From Actinomadura macrotermitis (GTDB lineage Bacteria > Actinomycetota > Actinomycetes > Streptosporangiales > Streptosporangiaceae), in the NCBI RefSeq assembly GCF_009604375.1, contig NZ_WEGH01000001.1:2294001-2358000 (forward strand): a stretch of 64,000 nt of DNA. The letters run 5' to 3'. The notes beneath the pieces are model-generated. The model did not search any database. It had not been told where the DNA came from and was given only the letters and a program-made list of their open reading frames with translations. Positions 37,218 to 45,557 of the stretch are shown here, piece after piece; position 1 is the stretch's first letter; each line of letters starts with the position of its first letter. Position numbers and translations under genes: made by a program.

Positions 37218-38457
37218 AGGACCTCCGGGGTGGACGGTTGGCGTTCGAGCGATCCGGCCTGGAATGCATGGATACGTTCATGCAGGTCGTGGGCACGCGG
37301 GTCGCCCTTGTACAGCGAGTGGCCCAGTCGTCCAGCGACCTCGCCGACGCGGCCGATGATGGTGACGACCCGGTATTCGCTGCCCAGGTCGAGCACGGGC
37401 GCGAGTTCCTCGGCGGCGCCCTCGGCGTCACCTTTCATCACACGTGCGATGGCAGCGCCGATGCGGACCTGCGCCCACGTGCCGTAGACCCACGGGTCGC
37501 CTTCGGCCCATGCGTCGTCGGCGGCCTGAGCCGAGCGCAGCATCGCGGCAGGATCACGGGCTCCCAGGCCGACCTGGAGCGCGTAGGTCTCCTGCCTAGC
37601 AGGCGTACAGCTCCAAGCGTCGGCGACCCGATCGAGGGTGCTGCCGGCGTCGCGGGCTCGGTGCGCCCGCTGAAGAGCCCGGCGGGCGCCGGGAATGTCG
37701 CCGCTGGACTGCAAGACGGTCGCCTCGGAGACAGCCAGCAGGACACATCCCCGAGCCGCATCGGGGGCGAGAGCGGGCAAGTTCGGCAGCGTCGTGATGG
37801 CGGCCTTCCCAACGGGCCGTCTTGGACTGCGCGCACAGCACCAATGCACGGGCAGCGTCGGAGTCGGCTTCATTGGCGCAGATCCACGCGGCGTACCCGT
37901 AGGCGTCGGCGAGCGGATACCGACCGATGTCGCCGGCCAGGAGATTGTTCAGCGCGAACAGTTCGGCGGCGGTCCTCAGCAGCGCCTGGGTCTGGGCGAT
38001 GCGTTGGCGGCCGCCGCGCAGGATGCCGATGACCCGCTGCTGCAAGCTAGCGGCCTCCCGCAGCACCAGCAGCGGAGGGAGGCGGGCATAGTCGAAGGCC
38101 AGGCGACGGGTCGCGGTTTCCAGGTAGTCGCTGTCGCCATCGCCGACATTGGACTGCTCCAGCCATGCGGCCAGTTCGACGACGGCATCGGCGTTCGACG
38201 ATTGGGGAAGGGTCGCCGAGCAGTTCGGCGCGATCGATGCCGAGGGCCTCGGCGTAGGCGGCCCGGTAGCGGGCGCTGATCGCGGCCTTGCCCCGCTCCC
38301 ACCGCTTCACGTACTCGGTCAGGGTGTCGAGTGCGGGGACCTGCGGACCGGACACCGCTGCGGCGATCCGCTCGGCGAGCTGCCGCTGTGTCAGCCCGTG
38401 CGCTTCCCGCTCTGCCTTCAGCCGGGCGCCGAGCGCGCGCCGTTCGTCTGGCGTCAT
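37214..38457 (-). pseudogene. XRE-family HTH regulator with TPR-like C-terminus, two frameshifts
   Basis: The N-terminal frame from ATG 38457 gives a clear XRE HTH (RLKAEREAHGLTQRQLAERI, then TLTEYVKRWERGKAAI). After TTCCCC at about 38205 the sense moves to a second frame (NADAVVELAAWLEQSNVGDG and on to RHHDAAELARS). Near 37775-37800 it moves to a third frame (DAARGCVLLAVSEATVLQSS to the stop at 37214). Together they make an XRE-TPR regulator of about 413 residues, the common size for this actinomycete class. GAGG at -8 supports the start. Both shifts sit in C-runs. Confidence 0.65.
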
Positions 38458-38698
38458 CGTGCGCACCTCACATCGTCGCCGTGCCCCTTGGATGCCCCGC
38501 GGGTGCCCCCATCGTGCCCCTGACGCGCTGCGTTGTGGAGGAGTTTTCCTAGGTGGTGCGGGTGCGCGCCGACCACTGAAGTTCCCGTGTGGTCCGATCC
38601 GCCCCTATAGGGGGTTTCCGGCGCGCGCCCGCCCCGACGACAAAGCGGCCCGCCAGCGCCGGTGATCCGAAGCCTTCCAGGAAACGAGGTCCTCGCCG

Positions 38699-38919
38699 AT
38701 GACCGACCTACGAGCCCCCGCCGTCCGCACGATGGCGACACAACCGCCCCCGGCCAGTACGCCATGGCGCGCGAGCTCGAACAGCGATTCCCCGGAACGC
38801 GGGTGTGGTTCGGTCTGCACACGCGGCACTGGTGGGCTCTGGCTGGCTGGACTCTGCTTGAAGGGGACACGCTCGAGCGGCTTGCCGAGTCCCTGGAATG
38901 GGCGCGGAGACGGGCATGA
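38699..38919 (+). pseudogene. Small conserved protein next to XRE regulator, probable frameshift
   Basis: From ATG 38699 (GAGG upstream) the frame reads MTDLRAPAVRTMATQP. After a CCGCCCCCGG run at about 38745-38752 the sense appears to move one frame to QYAMARELEQRFPGTRVWFG, HTRHWWALAGWTLLEGDTLE and the stop at 38919. Small proteins with this FPG-VW-G...RWWALV pattern often lie beside XRE regulators in actinomycetes; function unknown. An alternative is an intact 51-aa gene from ATG 38764 with no RBS. It is divergent from the XRE gene. Confidence 0.4.
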
Positions 38920-39169
38920 ATGCGGCAAGATCAAGGCTGAGGCAGCGGCGTACTTGTCCACGCCGAAGGCTGCTCGCCGCTGCCTCACTCAACTCGTCTC
39001 GATTCCGCAGGGTGTGGCGCTGCCCTGTGGCGGGAGGATCTCCACGCGGCCATGGTTCCGCTCCTCGTGAGCCCTGGCCGTGCAGCGACAAGGCGGTGCG
39101 GCTTCCCCGCTTCGCGCCACCGCACCTGCCCTGGGGTGCCCGGTGATTCCGGCCGACCAGTTCTTCTGG

Positions 39170-39654
39170 TCAGAGTGCCCGGTGGCATTGGCCGACCACA
39201 TCGTCCGGCTCGTCTGCCTTGCCCGTCTTGCTGAGACGAACCGCGACCCAGCGGACCGCGCTCTCATCTCTGTCCGGCGCCAGTCCGACCCGCTCCATGA
39301 TCTCGGCCGCGATCCGCGCCCACTCCTCATCCGTCAGGATCGGTCCTCAGGCACAACCCTTACCGGCACATGCCACACCAGCCGCTCATGGTTGCGCTCT
39401 CCCAACAAGGTCAGCGTCTGGTTAAGCAGCCTGTCCAGCCTCCGAAGATCAAACTGACCGTCTGCCCGAACCCCTGGCTGCAACATCCCCGGCTCCCAGA
39501 AGCCCGCCACGATCCACGGCTCATCACGCTTTCCACAACTCCCCAGCCCGAACAAATAGCGCAGGACTCCCTCTTGCAACAGATGAAGTCCTTTGCACTC
39601 CATACCTTCCCAGGGACCGGCCGCCCTGACCCTCCCCCAAAACGGCCATATCAA
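39170..39654 (-). pseudogene. Relaxase (mobilisation nuclease) remnant
   Basis: The first frame (from ATG 39654) contains GVLRYLFGLGSCGKRDEPWI VAG, then RRLDRLLNQTLTLLGERNHE and LVWHVPVRVVPEDR, which match the N-terminal part of actinomycete plasmid/ICE relaxases. At about 39340 coding sense shifts to another frame: ILTDEEWARIAAEIMERVGL, then DESAVRWVAVRLSKTGKADE, ending at a stop at 39170. The HxDxxH metal-binding region that should follow is missing. So the gene is frameshifted and truncated after about 160 residues. It marks past conjugative DNA beside the large NLR-type gene. Confidence 0.6.
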
Positions 39655-39680
39655 CTCTCCGACTGTTTAGAGAGATGTCG

Positions 39681-39776
39681 ATGACCAGCGAAGACATCAG
39701 CAGAATTGGCATACGACGATACATCTCACGAAAGCGGGGTGAACTGTCAGTGCCGCATGCCACCATCCTGGTGTGA
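39681..39776 (+). CDS. Possible 31-aa leader peptide overlapping the NLR-type gene
   Basis: ATG 39681 opens a 31-codon frame (MTSEDISRIGIRRYISRKRG and eleven more) whose TGA at 39774-39776 overlaps the GTG start of the large gene in a GTGTGA. The peptide is basic. A weak AGAGAG lies upstream of the ATG. Translational coupling would explain why the big gene has no Shine-Dalgarno of its own. It could also be chance; no family is recognised. Confidence 0.3.
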   Translation: MTSEDISRIGIRRYISRKRGELSVPHATILV

Positions 39777-42700
39777 CCGACTACGTGCTCACCAGCCTCG
39801 GCCCGCAGCGGTTCGAAGAGCTTTCCCAAGCCCTCGCACTGCAAGTCCTGGGCCCGTCCGTAGAGATCTTTGGCGACGGCCCAGACGGCGGCCGTGAAGC
39901 ATCGTTCGAGAACTTGACTCACTTCCCAACCGCCGAGGCTCCCTGGCACGGCTATGGGATCTTGCAAGCGAAGTTCCGCAAGCGCCCGGAGCGCAGCAAG
40001 GACGCCGACTGGTTGATCGAACAGATCGGGGCCGAACTGCGCGCTTGGGCCAACCCGCGTTCGCACCGAGTAACTCAGGGGCGAATACCGAAATACCTAC
40101 TCATCACAACCAACGTCATCCTCACCGCAGTGCCAGGAAGAGGCGGAATCGCTCGGGTCGATGAGGCGATTCAGCGTTACGCGCACGACCTCGGCCTTCC
40201 ACTGCTGGGGTGGGAGATCTGGCATTACGACAAGATCTGTCGGCTTCTCGATGAATTTGAGGGGATCCGGCACGCCAACGCCGACGCCGTGCTGCCCGGT
40301 GACGTCCTCTCACGGCTGTATGACCACCTCGAACGGATCGAGGCCACACACTCACCTGCCCTAGGGGGTCCAGGTCTGCCGTCGGAGATGCGGCCTTTGG
40401 TCGGGCGTGAAGTCGAGCTCGTTGAGGGCGGACGCCGGCTTCAGGAACCAGAGGAAGGCCAACGACCAGCCATCGTAGTGACCGGAGCCCCGGGCATCGG
40501 CAAGAGCGCGCTCGCCCTACGGCTCGCCCGACTCGCTGCAGACGCCTACCCAGACGGCCAGTTTCACATCGACCTCTCACTTTGGACTGCCGGAAACAAC
40601 CAGGTAGATCTGGTACAGGTACTCCTGCAGACGCTGCGACCAAGCGAAGCGCTGCCCGAGGGTCGTGCGCGCCAGATCATCGTCCTGCGTTCGCTGCTGT
40701 CCCGCTGCAGGGTCTTGCTTCTCATGGACGACATCGCTTCAGAAGAGGCGTTGGCGGAGATCCTCCAGATGGATGGGCCGTTCGCAATAGTCTGTACCAG
40801 CCGTGCCAAACTCAGCGGTCTCACAGGCTACGTCCATTTCATCGAACTCAGCCAGATGCCCGTCCATGATGGAACCGAACTCGTCAGGGCCATCAGCGGG
40901 CCGGATCGCCTTACCAGCGAACAGGTGTCGGCTCTGGTCGAGGCCTGCGCTGGACATCCCCTCGCCTTGCATGTAGCGACAGCGCATCTAGCGCGCAGGC
41001 CGAGGGCTAACATCGACCGACTCATCGCGGATATCACTAACCCTGAACGCGGAGTGCGAGCCCTGCGAGCTGGGCAGACCGCACTGGAACCCGTCTTGGA
41101 AAGTAGCTTCACCGCGCTATCCTCGGAGCAGGCCGACCTGTTTATCACGCTCGGGATCCTGCCATATATGTCGGTTACCGCAGACGTCGTCGCTGCCACA
41201 ACAGTCGAGCCACACGAGCTCGACAACGCCTGTATTGATGACGTGATCGGCTTGCTGGACTCATTGTTCGAACTCAGCCTCATTGAACAGGTGGAGCAGG
41301 ACCGATTCGTCCTGCACGAGATCCTGCACCGCTTCGCCCGGCTCAAGTCCGCTTCGGCTACACCAAAACGCCGGGAAGAGGTGATCCGGCGGGCATGCCT
41401 GATGCTGGCGGCCCGGACGAACTCTGCATCGAAGTCGATCGGTTTCGACGACAAGAACGCCATTGTTCCCGCGCAAAGCAACGAGGAAGCTCTGCTTCAG
41501 CTAAACACCGATCGCCCAGGATGCATCGCGTTGGCCGAACAAGCAACGCATGATGGGCTCTGGGAACAAGTTGGTCTCCTGGCCGCCACGATCACTCCCT
41601 CAATGCATCTCGGCGGCCGCTGGAAAGAGATAGAGCGCCTTTGCCGGTGCCTTCTGGAGGCCGGCACTGCGACCGGAAACTCCGACTGGACAGTATCGGC
41701 TTTGCACAATCTCGGACTGGCCGCCGCTCACCTCGGCGACAGCGAGGATGCCGCCAGCCTCCTCCAACGCAGCGCTGAGACGGCGCGCGCAGCCGAGGAC
41801 CCGTTTCACTACTTCATGGCCCGATTCTCCTTTGGAACCCTCCTGATCAATCTCGGGCTGGGCAGCGAGGCGATCCCTCACCTTCGCTGTGGACTGCGGT
41901 TCTGGCGTTCAATCGATGACCGACTCATGCTTTCACGCGCCTTGCAGAATCTCGGCCAGGCCAATCTCATCATTGGCAGGCTCAATCGTGCTGAACGATA
42001 CATCCGCAACAGCAGGGAGCTCTGCAAGGTCGCAGGCCTCTCCGACTTCCAGGGCCGGGAGGCGCTCGCCACTCTGCTGCGCCACAGCGGCCGCATGGCT
42101 GAGGCTGCGCAGGAGACCTTCTCGAGCCTCATCCGTGCGCGGATCGTCGGAGACCGAGGGTGGGAGGCTCAGGCACTGATGGAACTCGCTGAAACGCCAG
42201 AAAACGAGCGGCCCGTAGACGCTCCTACTCAACCCGTCGAGACCGCACTAAACATATACCGGGACATGGGAGATATTCAAGGGCAGGTTCGTGCACTGTT
42301 CCAACTCGGCCGCCAAGCTGCAGAACAAGCAGAACTCCAGCAGGCTATCGAATGCTTCACTGATTGTGTAAATCTCGCCACCGGCATTGGCGACCACCTG
42401 ACAGCAGCCCAGGCCGCGTCGACCCTAGCTACATTCCACGGCGGCGTCGGGCACCTGGAGGAAGCCGAAGCCTATTTTGCCGATGCACGCGAGATGGCAG
42501 ACTACACCGGCAGCCCGCTAGTTATCGGGCACGTCCTACGGGAACGCGCCCAATATCTGCGTCACCAGGGGCTGGCAGACGAGGCCGCCGCTCGCCTCAC
42601 CGAGGCGGTCCGGCTACTGGAGACCACTGAGGACCGAGCTGCGTTGACTTCGACGCGAGTCGCACTTGGTGAGGCGCTGGTCGTCTCGGGCCGATGGCAG

Positions 42701-44359
42701 GAAGGTGCCAAGGAACTGGAACCGATCGCTGCCCTGCCTGAGAACGAGGCCTCTCCAAGTACGAAGGCCCAAGCGCTCCGTTCGCTTTCGGTACTCTACT
42801 CGCGCCGGGGCCTGCACAGAGAGGCAGAGACAGCGGTTAGCAAGGCTCTCGATCAGGTTGAACGAATCGGCGACAAGGGCGCCATCCTGGCCTGCCGGAT
42901 GGCCCTAGCCAACATGCACGCTCGGAACCAAGACCATATCCAGGCTCTCGAACAGTACGACAAAGCGATCGAAGCCGCCCTGGAACTCAAGGATCTACAT
43001 GTGCTCTTGACCGCCCAAGCCATGGCTTCCACCTGCCGACTCACGAATGGCGAGAAGGAGAAGGCCTTTGCCGACATGACCAAGCTGCTTCCCTTGGCCG
43101 AGCGCTTGGGAATGCAGGCGGTCAAAACGACACTGCATGCCAACATTGGTGTGTACCACTCGCACTCGGGCGATCACGAGCAGGCACTCACCGAATTTCG
43201 CACCGCACTCTCCATCACCAAATCACTCGGAGACGGCGGCCTTCGCGCTTCCTGCCTGCTCAACCTGGCGCGCTCCCACCAAGCCCTCAGTCAAACCGCA
43301 GCCGCCGGCGACTATGCTCGCCAAGCCTTCACACTCCACCAGCAACTCGGCGGCTGGAAGGACGCCGCAGAAGCGATTCGGCTCTTGCTGCAACTTCACT
43401 GGAGCGAGAATTCAGGCAGCGCACTGCCGAGCGTCAATGAACTACTGGGCGATGAGCAACCCGTCGACGGCCGAACTTTGGAAGCCTGGCACTCTCTGGT
43501 CAACACACTCAAGGACTCCGCCCTCTCCCCCCAGTACGTCACCAATCACCCGGCTTCGACCAACGGACGAACCATTAACCTCTCAGCAGAGGTACAGCGG
43601 GAGCTTGCCGGCATCGACGCCCAGCTAATGATCCAGCGTCTGAGCAACTCACGGCAGAGCTGTCTGGTCTGCGGGCTCGCCATCGACGAACAGGGGAGAG
43701 CCGAACTGTTCCTTCTACTCCCACGAGAGGGACTGCAGCTCACCGCACGCCTGACGCACCCGCATTGCGGCGCCTCAAAGGTAGTTCGGTTCAGGGGGAA
43801 GAACCTAAAGGAACCGCAGATCACAATGGAGACAGAGTGTATCATTTTCGGCGACAATATCGCAGGAATCATCGTTGATTGCTACGGAGGCTGGGGGTTT
43901 GTTGAGGGCAAAGGCTTTGAGGATCTGATCCTTGGCCACTTCCGGCGAAACGGCTTCGTAGATCTACAGGCCACACTCGAAGGGGTTGATGGTCCCATGG
44001 GGATCGCGGAGCTGGCCGTAGGGTCGGGCGCCGGAGTTCGGGCACACCTCAAGAACAACATCTTGTCACTGACTGCCTCACAAGGGGAGGTTCTGGTCAG
44101 AATGCCACTCGACTTTCTACCTTGCTGGTATCGCAAGGCGGCCGAAGGCACCTTGATCGTCCTCGTCGGCAGGAACCTGCAGGGCATGGCCGCCGAGGAC
44201 ATGTCCTACCTCAGCAAAGCGATCTCTGCAGGGAACGTAGTCGGCGGTGCGGCGCCCCTCACTGTAATCCGACCCAGCCGGAACACGCGCTGCCCGTGCA
44301 TGAGCCGGAAGGGACGCAAGTTCAAACACTGCTGCGGCAGACGCCGGACTGAGGGATGA
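39773..44359 (+). CDS. STAND/NLR-type protein: nuclease-like domain, NB-ARC, TPRs, SEC-C zinc motif
   Basis: A 1528-aa multidomain protein. Residues 1-170 look like a PD-(D/E)xK nuclease: FEEL (14-17), Asp38 in GPDGGREA and Gln65-Ala-Lys67 (ILQAKF). The NB-ARC NTPase has Walker A GAPGIGKS (238-245), Walker B LLMDD (316-320), TSR sensor, GHPLAL (394-399) and an MHD-like LHE near 515. TPR-like repeats fill about 630-1210. The C-terminus has a zinc-knuckle set (Cys1297, Cys1300, His1329, His1331, Cys1332) and a SEC-C motif (C1507xC1509...H1519CC). Proteins of this build act in bacterial anti-phage signalling: ligand sensing by the repeats drives oligomerisation and effector activation. Defence is inferred; GTG 39773 has no RBS. 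Confidence 0.85.
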   Translation: MTDYVLTSLGPQRFEELSQALALQVLGPSVEIFGDGPDGGREASFENLTHFPTAEAPWHGYGILQAKFRKRPERSKDADWLIEQIGAELRAWANPRSHRVTQGRIPKYLLITTNVILTAVPGRGGIARVDEAIQRYAHDLGLPLLGWEIWHYDKICRLLDEFEGIRHANADAVLPGDVLSRLYDHLERIEATHSPALGGPGLPSEMRPLVGREVELVEGGRRLQEPEEGQRPAIVVTGAPGIGKSALALRLARLAADAYPDGQFHIDLSLWTAGNNQVDLVQVLLQTLRPSEALPEGRARQIIVLRSLLSRCRVLLLMDDIASEEALAEILQMDGPFAIVCTSRAKLSGLTGYVHFIELSQMPVHDGTELVRAISGPDRLTSEQVSALVEACAGHPLALHVATAHLARRPRANIDRLIADITNPERGVRALRAGQTALEPVLESSFTALSSEQADLFITLGILPYMSVTADVVAATTVEPHELDNACIDDVIGLLDSLFELSLIEQVEQDRFVLHEILHRFARLKSASATPKRREEVIRRACLMLAARTNSASKSIGFDDKNAIVPAQSNEEALLQLNTDRPGCIALAEQATHDGLWEQVGLLAATITPSMHLGGRWKEIERLCRCLLEAGTATGNSDWTVSALHNLGLAAAHLGDSEDAASLLQRSAETARAAEDPFHYFMARFSFGTLLINLGLGSEAIPHLRCGLRFWRSIDDRLMLSRALQNLGQANLIIGRLNRAERYIRNSRELCKVAGLSDFQGREALATLLRHSGRMAEAAQETFSSLIRARIVGDRGWEAQALMELAETPENERPVDAPTQPVETALNIYRDMGDIQGQVRALFQLGRQAAEQAELQQAIECFTDCVNLATGIGDHLTAAQAASTLATFHGGVGHLEEAEAYFADAREMADYTGSPLVIGHVLRERAQYLRHQGLADEAAARLTEAVRLLETTEDRAALTSTRVALGEALVVSGRWQEGAKELEPIAALPENEASPSTKAQALRSLSVLYSRRGLHREAETAVSKALDQVERIGDKGAILACRMALANMHARNQDHIQALEQYDKAIEAALELKDLHVLLTAQAMASTCRLTNGEKEKAFADMTKLLPLAERLGMQAVKTTLHANIGVYHSHSGDHEQALTEFRTALSITKSLGDGGLRASCLLNLARSHQALSQTAAAGDYARQAFTLHQQLGGWKDAAEAIRLLLQLHWSENSGSALPSVNELLGDEQPVDGRTLEAWHSLVNTLKDSALSPQYVTNHPASTNGRTINLSAEVQRELAGIDAQLMIQRLSNSRQSCLVCGLAIDEQGRAELFLLLPREGLQLTARLTHPHCGASKVVRFRGKNLKEPQITMETECIIFGDNIAGIIVDCYGGWGFVEGKGFEDLILGHFRRNGFVDLQATLEGVDGPMGIAELAVGSGAGVRAHLKNNILSLTASQGEVLVRMPLDFLPCWYRKAAEGTLIVLVGRNLQGMAAEDMSYLSKAISAGNVVGGAAPLTVIRPSRNTRCPCMSRKGRKFKHCCGRRRTEG

Positions 44360-44589
44360 GAGGGCGCGCCAACCAGCATCACGGTCTGACCCGACATTGT
44401 CACCCTCCTCAGCGAGGACAACCCGCGAGCACCAAGTACGAGACGCGCTGAGTCGCTCGCCCGAGAACCCCATGCATCCGGAGTTGTCGAGGCGCTGGAG
44501 GTGGTCTGGAGTCCTTGTGGTGGCTGCGGGATGCGCTTCCAGTGTCATCTGGTGCTTCTCGGTCCTGATGACGACTGGGTGACAAACGA

Positions 44590-44629
44590 TCAAGGGCCTG
44601 ATCGGGGTGTCTCCCGATCAGGCCCTTGA
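44590..44629. terminator. 17-bp-stem hairpin terminator beside tRNA-Ala
   Basis: A perfect 17-bp inverted repeat (AAGGGCCTGATCGGG arm) with a 6-nt loop GTGTCT. It lies directly downstream of the tRNA-Ala gene on the minus strand and 230 bp after the NLR-type gene on the plus strand, so it can stop transcription from both sides. Confidence 0.8.
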
Positions 44630-44641
44630 CCTATGTCTGCG

Positions 44642-44718
44642 TGGTGGAGCTGAGGGGATTTGAACCCCTGACCCCCTCGATGCGAACGAGGTGCGCTACC
44701 GGACTGCGCTACAGCCCC
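44642..44718 (-). tRNA. tRNA-Ala (anticodon CGC)
   Basis: The reverse strand folds as a standard tRNA: acceptor GGGGCTG/CAGCTCC, D-arm GCGC/GCGC, anticodon stem CCTCG/CGAGG with loop TTCGCAT, T-arm AGGGG-TTCAAAT-CCCCT, discriminator A and an encoded CCA. It decodes GCG. Its 3' end faces the accessory region with a relaxase remnant, as expected for a genomic-island attachment site. Confidence 0.93.
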
Positions 44719-44776
44719 GCGGACTCCGTTAGATTAGCAAACTCTGGGGGGTGTTCGCGCCGTCGGTGGGAGCGGG

Positions 44777-45328
44777 TCACTCGCCGACCGCGCGGCGGTC
44801 GTCGGCGTACTGGTCGAACACCTCTTCCTCGGCGCGGGCGACGAGGTCGATGACCTCGGCCTGGGCGGCGGCAGCGGCCTCGGTGCGGGCGGCGGCAGCG
44901 GCCTGCTGGGCGGCCTCGCGGGCGCGTTCCTCGGCGGCGGCGCGGGCGCGCGCCGCGTCCATGCCGACGGCGACGCGCAGCAGCGCCAGGTGGCCCGTCA
45001 GCAGGAGGAGCGGCGGGATCGTGATCCACCAGGGGGCCAGGCCGGTGGGGACGACGGCGGCCGTGGTGAGCAGCAGGAGGGTCAGGCCCGCGGTGCGGCG
45101 GCGGCGCCGGGCGATGACGGTGGCGCGGCCCGGCCGGCGGGGTTCCGGGCGCTCCTCGTACTCCTCCGTCGGCGTCTCGTCGGGGACGGGCTCTTCGAGG
45201 GTGATCTCCTCGCGCTTGTGGATGAACCGGGAGACCCCGGACGCGTCGGTGTCGCGGCGCAGCCACATGGGTACGAGAACGACGGCCCAGACCGCGACGA
45301 TGGCGAGGTAGAGGACGGCGCTGCTCAC
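44777..45328 (-). CDS. sepX: SepX/GlpR-like divisome-associated membrane protein
   Basis: A 183-aa protein starting VSSAVLYLAIVAVWAVVLVP with one N-terminal TM segment and the PMWLRRD motif of the SepX/GlpR family. Two more hydrophobic segments follow (about 80-115), then an Ala/Glu-rich coiled-coil tail. SepX in Streptomyces stabilises FtsZ structures, and the homologue GlpR binds the gephyrin-like protein Glp, whose gene is at 51.5-52.7 kb here. GTG 45328 begins the conserved part. It is followed by tRNA-Ala. Confidence 0.8.
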   Translation of the reverse strand: MSSAVLYLAIVAVWAVVLVPMWLRRDTDASGVSRFIHKREEITLEEPVPDETPTEEYEERPEPRRPGRATVIARRRRRTAGLTLLLLTTAAVVPTGLAPWWITIPPLLLLTGHLALLRVAVGMDAARARAAAEERAREAAQQAAAAARTEAAAAAQAEVIDLVARAEEEVFDQYADDRRAVGE

Positions 45329-45457
45329 CGGATCACCGCCGTGGCACGGCGCGGACGCGGGCCGACTTTCGGCGCGCACACGTGCATTGGGAGCAGGGTC
45401 ACGCCCCGCACGGTACGAGCCGGTGTCAGAGGTTGACGAGCATAAGGGGCGGTGTGT

Positions 45458-45475
45458 CGCGAGATCGATCTCGCG
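45458..45475. repeat. 18-bp perfect palindrome
   Basis: CGCGAGATCGATCTCGCG lies in the 229-bp gap between the rimJ-like gene and sepX, upstream of sepX and just after the acetyltransferase stop. It has no loop, so it looks more like a protein-binding site than a terminator. The binding protein is unknown. Confidence 0.5.
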
Positions 45476-45557
45476 GTTACTCTCCGTTTGCCGAGTCTTC
45501 TCGACCGCAGGATTCTTACGGGCCGCGGGCGATCGGAGGCCGGCGCGGCCTCAACGG

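Noticed and set aside
38920..39169. Additional genes between the small protein and the relaxase remnant
   Set aside because: Frames on both strands are short, overlap and give no recognisable product; probably remnant DNA.
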